64,000 bases of DNA from Akanthomyces muscarius. Its lineage: Eukaryota > Ascomycota > Sordariomycetes > Hypocreales > Cordycipitaceae. The position numbers and the translations under genes are program-made. The stretch covers positions 248,001 to 312,000 of the forward strand of contig NC_079242.1 of NCBI RefSeq assembly GCF_028009165.1, in the 5' to 3' direction. The notes beneath the pieces are model-generated. The model saw only the letters and a list, made by a program, of their open reading frames with translations. It did no database searches and had not been told where the DNA came from. Positions 34,122-43,584 of the stretch are shown here, in pieces. The first letter of the stretch is position 1. Every line of letters starts with the position of its first letter.

Positions 34122-35879
34122 ATGGCCCCGTCCGACGACCGGCCTGCGGCGGCCACCAGCCAACGCAATGACGACCACGACGACAACCTGTCCACATATA
34201 CCGTCAGCGACGACGGCGTCTCTTTGTCCGACACGTCAGAGCGCCGGCGCCTGATCCGACGCAAAAAGAATGTCCGCACCATTGCCCTCGTCGTCGCCAC
34301 CCTCATGTCCCTGTGCGCCGGCTCCAACGCCGTCTTCTCGCTCTACGCGCCCAAGTTCCAATCCCGTCTGCGCTACACCCAGTTCCAGGTCAATGGAGTC
34401 GCCATCGGCAGCTCCGTCGCCCTGTACCTCCCCATCTCCGTCATGGGCTACGCCTGCGACCGAGCCGGGCCCGCGCCGCTGTCGCTCCTGGCCGCGCTGC
34501 TCTTCGCCACCGGCTACGGCACGGCCGCCACCCTCTACCGCAAGCTCGACATCGAATACAATGTTCTCGGGAAATCGCCCGAGCGCGGCAACGAGTGGTC
34601 CTATCCCCTCATGGTTTTTGCCTTTGTCTGCATCGGCGCCGGCACCTGCGCAATGTACATCTCCGCCGTCTCGACCTGCGCCAAGAACTTTGGCAAGGGC
34701 AAGTACAGAGGTCTCGCCCTGGCGCTGCCCATCACCGCATTTGGCATCAGTGGCATGTGGATCAGCCAGTGTGCCAGCCGGTTCTTGTACACCCTGCGGC
34801 CAGATGGCTCCAAGGGCGACGTGGACGTGTTCCGTTTCTTCATCTTCCTGGCCTTTCTCCTGTTGGCTGTCGGAGTTCTCGGCTTCTTTACCTTGCAGGT
34901 CGTAGACGAGCAAGACTTGATTGAGGAAGCCATCGAAGAGTTGGAGCAAAGCGGTCTTCTGGACGATCGCTCGCTACTTCGACGTGCGGAGAGGACCTAC
35001 GGAACGAACACTCCCGGCACGCCTGCGTCCCTCGAAAGCGCGCCGCTGCTTGCTGGTTCTTTTAGAGACGACGATGAAGCCAAGTGGAAGAAGAACTGGA
35101 TTCTCAACGCCGAGACCAGGAGGTTTCTGGCCGACCACACCATGTGGCCGTTTGCACTTGCTTTTCTGTTAATGGTCGGACCTGGCGAAGCATTCATCAA
35201 CAACCTCGGCACCATTATCGGGACGCTGTCTCCGCCTAGTACGGAAGGCTTTGGGAGCGAGACGTCGGCGGCTACCCATGTGTCCATCTTTGGTCTGACG
35301 AGCACCTTTGGCCGCATGTTGATTGGGACCATCACCGATCTGGTCGCCCCCGCACCACAAACGCAGCATGCCCAGCTACCCATTCATCGCACTTCGAGGC
35401 TGCAGCGATTTACCATTTCTCGCGTGGCATTCATGTTCTTCTTCGCCATGGCCATGTCCCTGGGCTTGGCATTCCTAGCCTCGGGCGCGGCGCAGAACCA
35501 TGCCGACCGCTTCTGGGTCGTCTCCGGCCTTGTCGGCGCTGGCTACGGTGCCATCTTCAGCCTGGCGCCTTTGATTGTCACAATCATCTGGGGCGTTGAA
35601 AATTTTGCCACCAACTTTGGTATCGTGACCACGCTGCCTGCCTTGGGCTCGACATTCTGGGGCCTCGTCTACGCTGCCGGCTATCAATCTGGTGCACACC
35701 AACCCGGCCAGCCGTCCGGGCCAAACGATGGTGGCGAGGATGAGCTTTTCTGCTATGGAAAGCGCTGCTATTCCGCCACCTTCTGGGGTGAAGCCATTAC
35801 CGTATGGGTCGCCTGCGCGCTGCTGCTTTGGGCTTGGCTGGGACCTGGTGGCTGGAGGAAGCGCGGTATCCTCATCTAA
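34122..35879 (+). CDS. MFS transporter, MCH1-like (monocarboxylate/nodulin-like)
   Basis: Membrane transporter of the major facilitator superfamily, MCH1 subgroup; yeast Mch1 is a vacuolar-membrane protein of unknown substrate. Intronless, 585 residues, about 12 hydrophobic helices in two groups separated by an acidic/Ser-rich loop (about 260-330, with EEAIEELEQSG and a TYGTNTPGTPAS stretch). The N-terminus is hydrophilic and acidic up to RRLIRRKKNVR, then helix 1 begins; helix 1 contains LCAGSNAVFSLYAPKFQ, typical of this subgroup. The ATG at 34122 is chosen because the 180 in-frame codons upstream encode low-complexity sequence and begin in promoter-like DNA. No metabolic partner gene adjoins it. 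Confidence 0.87.
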   Translation: MAPSDDRPAAATSQRNDDHDDNLSTYTVSDDGVSLSDTSERRRLIRRKKNVRTIALVVATLMSLCAGSNAVFSLYAPKFQSRLRYTQFQVNGVAIGSSVALYLPISVMGYACDRAGPAPLSLLAALLFATGYGTAATLYRKLDIEYNVLGKSPERGNEWSYPLMVFAFVCIGAGTCAMYISAVSTCAKNFGKGKYRGLALALPITAFGISGMWISQCASRFLYTLRPDGSKGDVDVFRFFIFLAFLLLAVGVLGFFTLQVVDEQDLIEEAIEELEQSGLLDDRSLLRRAERTYGTNTPGTPASLESAPLLAGSFRDDDEAKWKKNWILNAETRRFLADHTMWPFALAFLLMVGPGEAFINNLGTIIGTLSPPSTEGFGSETSAATHVSIFGLTSTFGRMLIGTITDLVAPAPQTQHAQLPIHRTSRLQRFTISRVAFMFFFAMAMSLGLAFLASGAAQNHADRFWVVSGLVGAGYGAIFSLAPLIVTIIWGVENFATNFGIVTTLPALGSTFWGLVYAAGYQSGAHQPGQPSGPNDGGEDELFCYGKRCYSATFWGEAITVWVACALLLWAWLGPGGWRKRGILI

Positions 35880-36318
35880 ACCCTCATGGCTCTCTTGTAC
35901 ATAGACGTTCTTTTCAACTTCATTCTCATACACCCTTGGTACTAGGGACATACACGCATGCATCACGACCGGAGTTTGGTAGATATGGGCTTCTCTGGTC
36001 GCCCCTCGGCGCACATTATAACATTTCAATTAGATTGTCATCTCAAATCGCATCAACTTATTTGTTCTGCGGACTTCCAATTGTTTGTAGCTTGTGAAAG
36101 GTAGCTGTGTTGCAGTGATCAATTAAACCTACACGTGATTTCGTACCATTTCGCGTCACAGCGACCGTTAGACTCGCGTCCACTCCACCTGTTCATTCAC
36201 CTGCCCGTTTGCCGTCCAGACGATTTGACGACCCAGCTGCACTGGCTGCAGTGCTTAAAAAGTCGTCAGTTAGCCTCAGTTGGTGGATTAGGGCTGTTTC
36301 TCAATAGAGGGTAGCAAA
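35880..36318. other. Intergenic; MRE11 promoter
   Basis: 439 bp between tandem plus-strand genes. No TATA box or repeat is evident. Confidence 0.55.
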
Positions 36319-38551
36319 ATGCCTGGATCTACTGGTGAGTAGCAAGCCGGCAACCACTCATTAGCCTCGTGGCGTGCGTTAACACAGCGTTAGATGCGCA
36401 TACGATTCGCATCCTGGTAGCGACGGATAACCATGTCGGGTTCGAAGAGCGAGATGCCATCCGCAAAGACGACAGCTGGCGGACTTTCGACGAAATTCTG
36501 ACTGTAGCCCGGACTGAAGATGTACGGACGCTCCACGATCCCTCACAGCCTTTGCTAACTTGTCACAGGTAGACATGGTCCTTTTGGCCGGAGACTTGTT
36601 CCACGATAACAAGCCCTCGCGAAAGTCGCTGTACCAGGTCATGCGAACCCTCCGACAAAATTGCCTTGGCATGAAGCCGTGCCCACTCGAATTTCTCTCC
36701 GACGCTGCGACCGTCTTCGAAGGCGCATTTCCCCACGTCAACTACGAAGACCCCGATATTAACATTTCGATTCCCGTGTTTTCCATCCACGGCAACCATG
36801 ACGACCCCTCTGGAGACGGAAATCTCTGCTCGCTCGATCTACTACAAGCCTGCGGGCTGCTCAATTACTACGGTCGGGTGGCGGAAGCCGACAATATCGA
36901 GGCACGGCCGATTCTGCTGCAAAAAGGCGAGACCAAGCTAGCGCTCTTTGGCTTGAGCAACGTCCGCGACGAGCGAATGTTTCGAACCTTTCGCGATCAC
37001 AAAGTCAAATGGTTCAAGCCCAGCGCCGAAACCGGAGACTGGTTCAACCTACTAGCTGTGCATCAAAACCACCATGCGCACACTGCCACTTCATATCTGC
37101 CTGAGAATGTGCTGCCGGACTGGATGAATCTGATTGTATGGGGTCACGAGCACGAGTGCTTGATTGATCCGACGCAGAATCCTGAAACTGGCTTCCACGT
37201 CATGCAGCCGGGTTCTTCCGTGGCGACATCACTTGTTCCCGGTGAAGCCGTTCAAAAGCACGTGGCCATTGTTAGCGTCACTGGGAAGGAGTTCAAGATG
37301 GAAAAGATTCCATTGAAAACAGTTCGGCCCTTTGTCACAAGAGAAATCATACTCAACCAGGATAAGCGCTTCAAAGGTTTGGATAAGAAAAAGGACAACA
37401 GGCAAGAGGTCACGCGCAGACTGATGGAGGTCGTGGAGGAAATGATTGAAGAGGCAAGTACAGAGTGGGAAGCTATCCAAACAGACCAGGAAGCTCTGGA
37501 AGAGAGGCCGCTACCGTTGATTCGTCTCAAGGTCGAGTACACAGCGCCAGAAGGCGGACTCTTTGAGTGCGAAAACCCGCAGCGATTTTCCAACCGATTC
37601 GTCGGCAAAGTGGCCAATACCAATGACGTGGTATACTTTTATCGCAAAAAGACGGTCCAGCGCAAGGCCACAGCCGATGCTCCCGCAGAGGTTATGGACA
37701 CTCTGGGGGACGATGGTGACATGGTCAAGGTTGACTCGCTGGTCCAGGACTTTCTTTCTGCACAGTCGCTCAAGGTTCTTCCGCAAGGGCCGTTTTCCGA
37801 AGCTGTGAACCAATTCGTTGCAAAGGACGATAAGCACGCGATGGAGTTGTTTGTTTCTGAGCACCTCACAGGCCAGGTAAAACAGATGCTCGGCCTCGAG
37901 TCTGACGACGAAGATCTGAACAGCGCCATGGAGATTTACAGAACAAGGGTGGAGCAGCAACTCGACAGAGGTGTGAAGCCGGTGTATGGAGAGCGACGTC
38001 GCGTACTCCGACCGAAGCCTGCAACGTGGGACAGTGATTTCGACGGAAATTGGGAAGAGGAGCCTGATGCATGGACATATGAGCCTGTCAGCGAGGTTAG
38101 CTTCCTCGCCGGCTCGGCGCCATCTCGAATCGCCGACTCGCTTCCGAATGAGGACGCGGCACCCGCAAAAACAACGCGGCGCGCCGCGGCAACAAAAAAG
38201 GCACCGGCGAAGAAGACGACGACAGCGAGGGGCCGTGGCCGCAAGGCGCCGCTGGTAGAGGAGGAGGAAGAAGAGGAAGATGTGCTGATGGAGTCGGACG
38301 AAGAGCCAGAACCCGCGCCGCCGCCGAAGCGAGCCACGCGAGCTGCGCCAGCAAAAAAGACCGCGGCGGCTCCCAAAAAGGCTGCTGCTACTAGGACATC
38401 TACGCGGGCGAAGCCGGCAACGCAAACGACACTGAATTTTTCGCAATCTGGGACTCAAGCTAAGGGCATTGAGATTAGCGACGATGAGATTTCAGACGAC
38501 GATGCGTTTGAGCCTGCGCCTCCGGTAGCGACGAGGTCAAGAAGGCGATGA
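36319..38551 (+). CDS. MRE11: DNA double-strand break repair nuclease MRE11
   Basis: Mn-dependent nuclease subunit of the MRN/MRX complex, nuclear, acting in break resection, telomere maintenance and checkpoint signalling with RAD50 and NBS1/XRS2. Exons 36319-36334 (only 16 nt), 36388-36521 and 36569-38551 give 710 residues. All phosphoesterase motifs are intact: LVATDNHVG, LLAGDLFHDN, IHGNHDDP, VHQNHHAH and WGHEHEC. The Mre11 DNA-binding domain follows (RPFVTREI to VGKVANTNDVVYF). The C-terminal 170 residues are disordered, with a GRGRGRK-like basic patch, an acidic run at EEEEEEE, Ala/Lys-rich repeats and a final SDDEISDDDAF acidic stretch, as in other fungal MRE11 tails. Both introns have CTAAC-type branch points. 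Confidence 0.96.
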
Positions 38552-38711
38552 GCATGGTGCTGCAGTTAATGATGCATGATAATTGAGCTGTCAAATGAAG
38601 TTGCTCGCTAAATTTGCAGTTCAAATGTCCAGCGCTAAAAAAAATATCCAGAAGAAATGCAGCGAGCGTGAATGATGATAATAGTAGATGTATAAAAGAC
38701 GGAACAAAAGC

Positions 38712-38720
38712 AAAAAAAAA
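38712..38720 (-). terminator. Pol III terminator of the tRNA gene
   Basis: Nine T residues on the minus strand about 32 nt beyond the tRNA 3' end, as expected for RNA polymerase III termination. Confidence 0.6.
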
Positions 38721-38752
38721 GAAGGGTTGCACTTCTAGGAAGTGTGGCGGAT

Positions 38753-38824
38753 CTCTCCCGCCGGGAATTGAACCCGGGTCTCAAGCGTGACAAGCTTGCA
38801 TACTGACCACTATACTACGGAAGA
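38753..38824 (-). tRNA. tRNA-Asp (anticodon GUC)
   Basis: 72 nt, no intron. The acceptor stem TCTTCCG pairs with CGGGAGA (one G-T wobble), with discriminator G. The D-arm region is GTATAGTGGTCAGTAT. The anticodon stem CAAGC/GCTTG encloses the loop TTGTCAC, giving anticodon GTC. The T-arm is CCGGG-TTCAATT-CCCGG. A-box (TAGTATAGTGG) and B-box (GGTTCAATTCC) promoter elements are intact. The CCA end is not encoded, as usual in nuclear genes. Confidence 0.97.
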
Positions 38825-39645
38825 TGTTACAGGCGTTGAGCGCCTGTCGTAGTGAGATCAGCTGGTTGAGAAACGGGGGCGTTATTGGTCATTATACAGG
38901 GTTGCGGGATTGATTTTTTTGTGCGTCTCCATTTAGGCGTTTCGGCAAGTGGGGCACCTAGTTCAGTGTGAGTCGCCAAAGCTCAGTGTGAGTCGAGGGA
39001 TGGATGTTATCAAAGCGCTGAAGAATCCAACTCGACAGATCATCTATATAATAGATGTATCGAAAGGTGCCATGTCCACATAGAGGAAAAGTCAACAGCG
39101 ATCCCTCTCTCTGCCCACTTCGACTCACAATGAGCCTGTGCGACTCAGCATGAGCAGCTGGGTCCCCGGGCGAGTGGGGCCGCCGGACCTGGAACGGCCG
39201 GATCGGATGGTCGCACGACGGGCTGTCAAGGGTTCAAGTACAACGCGAAGGAGAGGGGATTGTGCATCAGATGCAAAGAATTGCCAAGGTGTACTGACGG
39301 TGGGCAGTGAATCATGACAGAACTAGCGGGAAAATCGAACCATTTCTCGACTGTGCGTGTGCCAACTGCCGACCTTACCCCCGCGCCGGTACTGGTAATT
39401 TTTGCCCAATAAACCTTGCGGAAGCCACCGAGCTCCCCCCGCGCCACGAAGGCCGCTGGCTGCAGGTAACAAGCCGATTAAAAGACAAGAGCTCAACCCC
39501 TCCTCATCCTCATAGACGGCCGCCGTCCCGTGACTGACATCATACCTATTCATTCTCCAACTACTGCAGGCTGCACCATCCACCACCATTCTTCTCAGCT
39601 ATACTTTTTCTCAAAATATAGAGAAAGGCAGTCTTTCAAGTACAA
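38825..39645. other. Intergenic with a MITE-like element; nitrilase promoter
   Basis: About 820 bp between the tRNA gene and the nitrilase gene. It contains the inverted-repeat element described at 38962-39154. The remaining 490 bp before the ATG carry no recognised motif. Confidence 0.6.
38962..39154. mobile_element. MITE-like element with composite terminal inverted repeats
   Basis: 193 bp bounded by 34-bp ends, each made of two 14-bp boxes separated by 6 bp. The left end has TTCAGTGTGAGTCG and CTCAGTGTGAGTCG. The right end has CGACTCACAATGAG and CGACTCAGCATGAG, which are inverted and diverged copies of the same box. The interior is about 125 bp, non-coding, and includes a near-palindromic TCTATATAATAGA. 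No clear target-site duplication is seen. Proximity to a tRNA gene is common for such elements. It could also be a regulatory inverted repeat. Confidence 0.5.
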
Positions 39646-41004
39646 ATGGCAAGCAACACCATCCGCCTCGGCACCGCCTCCCCCGGCACGCAGGCCACCA
39701 AGGCCGCCACGCTGGAGCAGCTCGCCCTCCTCGCCCGCCGCGCCGCCTCGCAGCGCGTCGACCTGCTGCTCCTCCCCGAGGCCTACATTGGCGGCTACCC
39801 GCGCGGCACGCACTTTGGCAGCGTCATCGGCGAGCGCAGCCACGCCGGCCGCGAAGAGTACGCGCGCTACTTTGAGGCCGCCGTCGACCTCGGCGACACT
39901 ACCGGCGAGGGCGGCGGCGGCGCTGGCGATGCGTGGGTCAAGCGCCAGCTGGGTGGTGACGATTCGGAGGAGAGTAGGAGGGGAGATGGCACGCGCGAGG
40001 AGCTGGAGAGGATCGCGGCGGAAACGGGTGTTTTCCTGGTGGTTGGGCTGATTGAGCGCGCGGGCGGCACGTTGTACTGCGCGGTGGTGTATGTCTGCCC
40101 GCGGGAGGGCACGCTGGGCAAGCGCCGCAAGGTCATGCCGGTAAGTAGCATCTTCTCCCGCCCCGGCTCGCTCCTAGAATGACCATTGACACGCGTGTAC
40201 ACACAGACCGGCACAGAGCGCCTCTGCTGGGGCCAGGGCAGCCCCAGCACGCTCCGCGCCGTGTCCACCACCATCCGCGGCGTGCGCGTCAACCTCGCCG
40301 CCGCCATCTGCTGGGAAAACTACATGCCGCTGCTGCGGCAGGCGCTCTACGCGCAAAACGTCAACCTGTACCTCGCGCCCACCGCCGACAACCGCGACGC
40401 GTGGCTGGCGCTGATGCGCACCGTCGCCGTCGAGGGCCGCTGCTTCGTCGTGACCAGCAACATGTGTCAGCGCGACGACTCTCACGGCACTACCACCGCC
40501 ACCACTAACAACATGACTTCTGCTGCTGCTGCCGCCCCGCCTCCATCACGACGTCGCAACTCCACAATTACCGCCGAGGGGAATGAGATTGCGCTCCCTG
40601 CCGCTTCCGCGTCGTCAGGCAGCCCCTCCCGCCGCCGACGCAGATCCGTCTTTGACGTCGACGGGAACGAGATTGTCCTCTGCGATTCGACGACGCCGGA
40701 GCCGGCGGGACCACCCACTGCGGCGGCGGTAACGCCCGCCGTCAACGGAGACGTGACGCCCAGAAAGACGGCCGGGGTGGCGCCCGGGTGGCTGTCGCGC
40801 GGCGGATCGGCGATTGTCTCGCCGTACGGCGACGTGCTGGCCGGGCCTCAGTGGGAGGACAGCGAGGGCCTGATCTGGGAGGATGTGGACTTTCGCGAGT
40901 GCATCAAGGGCCGGCTGGACCTGGACGCCGCGGGGAGCTACTCGCGCAGTGACAGCTTCAAGTTTAGCGTCTCGGGGCTTAATCTCGATCCTCTGCCGTA
41001 CTGA
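39646..41004 (+). CDS. Nitrilase-family carbon-nitrogen hydrolase
   Basis: Hydrolase of nitriles or amides with a Glu-Lys-Cys triad. Exons 39646-40140 and 40207-41004 (phase 0, 66-nt intron) give 430 residues. Catalytic residues are visible: Glu45 in LLPEAYIGG, Lys in GKRRKVMP at the splice junction (about 162), and Cys200 in AAAICWENYMP. Between TSNMCQRDD and SRGGSAIVSPYGDVLAGP lies an extra low-complexity segment of about 100 residues (259-358), Ala/Ser/Arg/Pro-rich. It contains two related copies of an RRRxS...GNEI box. The C-terminus (GRLDLDAAGSYSRSDSFKF) matches fungal nitrilase-clade ends. Probably cytosolic; the substrate is not known. Exon 1 has extreme C-ending codon bias. Confidence 0.9.
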
Positions 41005-41754
41005 AGGGGCGAGATGAGGTCTTCGAGTAGCGGTGTGTTATTCTGCAGGAGTGATATTCTCGTGCTTCTTGTTTCATCTGGAGGGCGTGCATGTCTCTAG
41101 TTATACTTTTCAACATATGCCCCTAAGTCACCTGTGGCATAGCTTTCATCCTAGATAAATCAGACTGCAGAAAAATGATCATCTGTGTGGTTCAATCCGT
41201 CCGCAGATCTTCCCAATCTGTCCTGAAGTCGCCCGCTGGTCCTAGCTGTCTCGGGTAAGTAGGGAAAGCTCGTCGTCTCAGACATGAGCACAAAAGAAAG
41301 GGAAACGCTTCTGCATTCGGATCATCTTGCAGCTCTCCATGCATCGCCATAGTTCTCTGCTTCGGAGCTGTCCGTACCCGAGGCGCCCTTTAGGAATAGT
41401 TCCGCTCTCCAACTTCTGCATTCGGATTACCTTGCAACTCTCCACTCATCGACATAGTTCTCTGCTCTGGAGCTGTCGGTACCCGAGGCGCGCCCTTTAC
41501 GAATAGTTTCGCTCTCCAGCAGCTGAGTACCCCGCGGCCTGCTTGTCTCGCCAATGTTCAGCAGCATAAGCCGCACCGCATCAGCAGTGACGGCTGCGAG
41601 TCCAGACGAATGCTGGCGGCTATAATAATGGGGCTCCCAGTACTCATATCGGGCCGCTTCTTCTTTCTTTTCCCTTGCAAGCTTACCACTGCTTCTGCAC
41701 GACCGATATACTCCCAGCTCTCCACTGTCTCCAGACCAGCCCACCCGATTCAGT
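41005..41754. other. Intergenic with a tandem duplication; hydrophobin promoter
   Basis: 750 bp from the nitrilase stop to the first hydrophobin-like ATG. The main feature is the ~105-bp tandem duplication at 41308-41518. Confidence 0.6.
41308..41518. repeat. ~105-bp tandem duplication
   Basis: Two head-to-tail copies (41308-41412 and 41413-41518), each starting CTTCTGCATTCGGAT and ending near GCTCTCCA. They are about 85-90% identical by eye, with point changes and a 2-bp insertion in copy 2. Each copy has a GTACCCGAGGCG segment. Lies about 240 bp upstream of the first hydrophobin-like gene. Confidence 0.9.
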
Positions 41755-42093
41755 ATGCATTTCGCCGCCGTCGTCTCCATTGTCGCGGCCACCATTATGG
41801 CTGCCTCGCGGGTCTGCCCCGACGAAAGGCATGGCTACTCTGCGTGCTGCACTCTCAACCCCTCGACTGGGCGCTATCGCTGTCGCATCCGTGAGCTTAT
41901 GGCGTCATCCACTTACACCAAATTGAGGACATAATCAACTGACCGATGCTTTTTTTGTAATATAGTCTTGATCCCTCCTGAGGACATTGACACATTTGTT
42001 GGCGAATGTCGTGAGACGAATAGAGAAGCCAAATGCTGCCAAGGTCGCAGCCGCCTAGCAGAGTACACCTGCGTCGATCCCTCTACCGTTTAA
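41755..42093 (+). CDS. Divergent class II hydrophobin-like secreted protein (copy A)
   Basis: Exons 41755-41890 and 41966-42093 encode 87 residues, starting with a signal peptide (1 to about 20). Eight cysteines follow the class II hydrophobin plan: C21-x9-CC-x10-C-x16-C-x8-CC-x10-C81-x6. The known class II spacing is C-x9/10-CC-x11-C-x16-C-x8/9-CC-x10-C-x6/7. Segments such as PPEDIDTF and the GEC...CC...C half fit the family. The protein is unusually polar and Arg/Glu-rich for a hydrophobin, so surface activity may be altered. The 75-nt intron lies two codons after Cys4 in phase 1, the same place as in copies B and C. It may coat spores or hyphae, or act as a secreted Cys-rich effector. Confidence 0.8.
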
Positions 42094-42465
42094 CGAGCTA
42101 TTATTTCATGAAAAATTACAAATTATTATCTCAATAGTTTACTTTCCTTAACCTATTATACTATAGCTCTAAAAAGTACTTAGTAAAATGGTCCTTGAGC
42201 CTTGTGTGTTATTCAGTCTATTTACTAATTCCTCGACCGGTCTCGGGGGGCTTTTTGGCCTAGGGCTGTCTCGGGTGACGGCCAAGTGAGGGTGGCTCGT
42301 TGCGTCAGATATCTGCACGAAGAAAAATGAGACAAGCTCACCGCTCTACCAGACTAGTACGGATAGTCGGATCAATAAGAAGCCAGCCAGGGTATCGGCC
42401 TGGTTTCCTGTTTCGGGACGAGCCGCTCCCGAGCCGCCGTGATCGCTGGCCCCGTCTAGCATCAT
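42094..42465. other. Spacer between hydrophobin copies
   Basis: 372 bp. The first part, the 3' flank of copy A, is A/T-rich. The part just before 42466 may include decayed signal-peptide sequence of copy B (frames closed by stops). No other feature. Confidence 0.5.
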
Positions 42466-42739
42466 TGCCCGCGACATGCTTCTAACAGCCCTCTGCATCA
42501 GCGTTGCTGGTGGTGTAGGCCTTGACTGTCAAGTCCGTAAGTTCCCGAGATGCACATATGCCAATTCTACGGCACAAACGACCGACTTTCCTATTTCCTT
42601 CCACAATAAAGCTGCCCGCCCTGCCCGCGACTCTCCCGACTTTACCAACATATGCAAAGAGGGTGGTAAAATGCCCATATGCTACGTTAACCCGGGTAAC
42701 GGCGTGCGTGATTACCGTATTGGTCACGCCTACGATTAA
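42466..42739 (+). pseudogene. Decayed class II hydrophobin (copy B)
   Basis: From 42466 one frame reads CPRHASNSPL, the usual Cys1-x9 start of a class II hydrophobin. At about 42490 homology shifts to another frame, reading LCISVAGGVGLDC and, after a 75-nt intron (42537-42611), C-x16-C-x8-CY. The intron position and phase match copies A and C. The frameshift falls exactly where Cys2-Cys3 should be, so a small deletion there explains both the lost Cys and the shift. Cys7 is replaced by Tyr and Cys8 is absent. Upstream, the signal-peptide frame is closed by a stop. Alternatively, the ATG at 42476 could express a short 62-residue secreted peptide. Confidence 0.65.
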
Positions 42740-43584
42740 GCGTGCTGTTCTTTCATACAAACTTCCTCTTCTTTCGATAGACAAGTTACTTTCCAAGTCA
42801 AAGAAAATCGGCCTCCTTCTACTGTTTGTATCCCCCAGCTGGCGTACCCCACGTCTGCCCTGATCCTCAATTAGTTCCACAAGTGTGCGACAGGGTCCTT
42901 GGCTCGCGAATTGCCCCTATATAAGCGAGTTGCCAGTTGCGTTAGTCAGTATGCCCACAGTAAGTATGGTACATAGTTGGCTTAAGTAGGCTGCTGTTTC
43001 CCGCTCATTCTCTTAAGTAGCAGAGAGCTGAACGCGTTCCAATTGTCTTCTCGTGCCGCGCAAGTCAGGCTGCAAGAGACGCTAAATCACCAATGTATTT
43101 CGTAGGCCAAGGCTCGGCTACCTTTGTCCAGCCTGCCGGCTTTCTCTGTTCGTGCATTTCGTAACCCGCGGGGCTTGGCAGCTCCACAAGGCGAGGCTGG
43201 GAGGTCGATCACCACTGCGGTTGGCGATTCGAGCGGCATTCGCGCAGCTTATGTACGATGGCATCAGTGTCTTACAGAGGCAACGAGAATGGCGTGAATT
43301 TTCAGGGAAATGCGACGCTACGGCCGTCGTACGTCCGTGTTTATCCCCGACATAAGGTTGTGCTAGGATGAGCCAAGGCGTTAGTTGGCCATCAAAAGAA
43401 ACTATCCAGCAAGCTACCGAAATGCCAAGCCTAGAATGACGACGGAGCATGGGTTCTGATGCTTGGCGTAAACAGTGTATTTAAGGCATATAGTCAAAGT
43501 ATATATGCAGGAGCAGTATTCGACATACGTTCTCTCCCCTCATACCACATACCCCAGACGCTTAACCAGAATAATATCACAGTC
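42740..43584. other. Intergenic within the hydrophobin island
   Basis: 845 bp. A promoter-like CCTATATAAGCG occurs at about 42916, but no gene can be built behind it. No further hydrophobin remnant was recognised. Confidence 0.5.

Noticed and set aside
41375..41500. GTACCCG half-sites in the ~105-bp tandem repeat
   Set aside because: Only single arms are present, without the opposing CGGGTAC arm, so they are not counted as operator copies.
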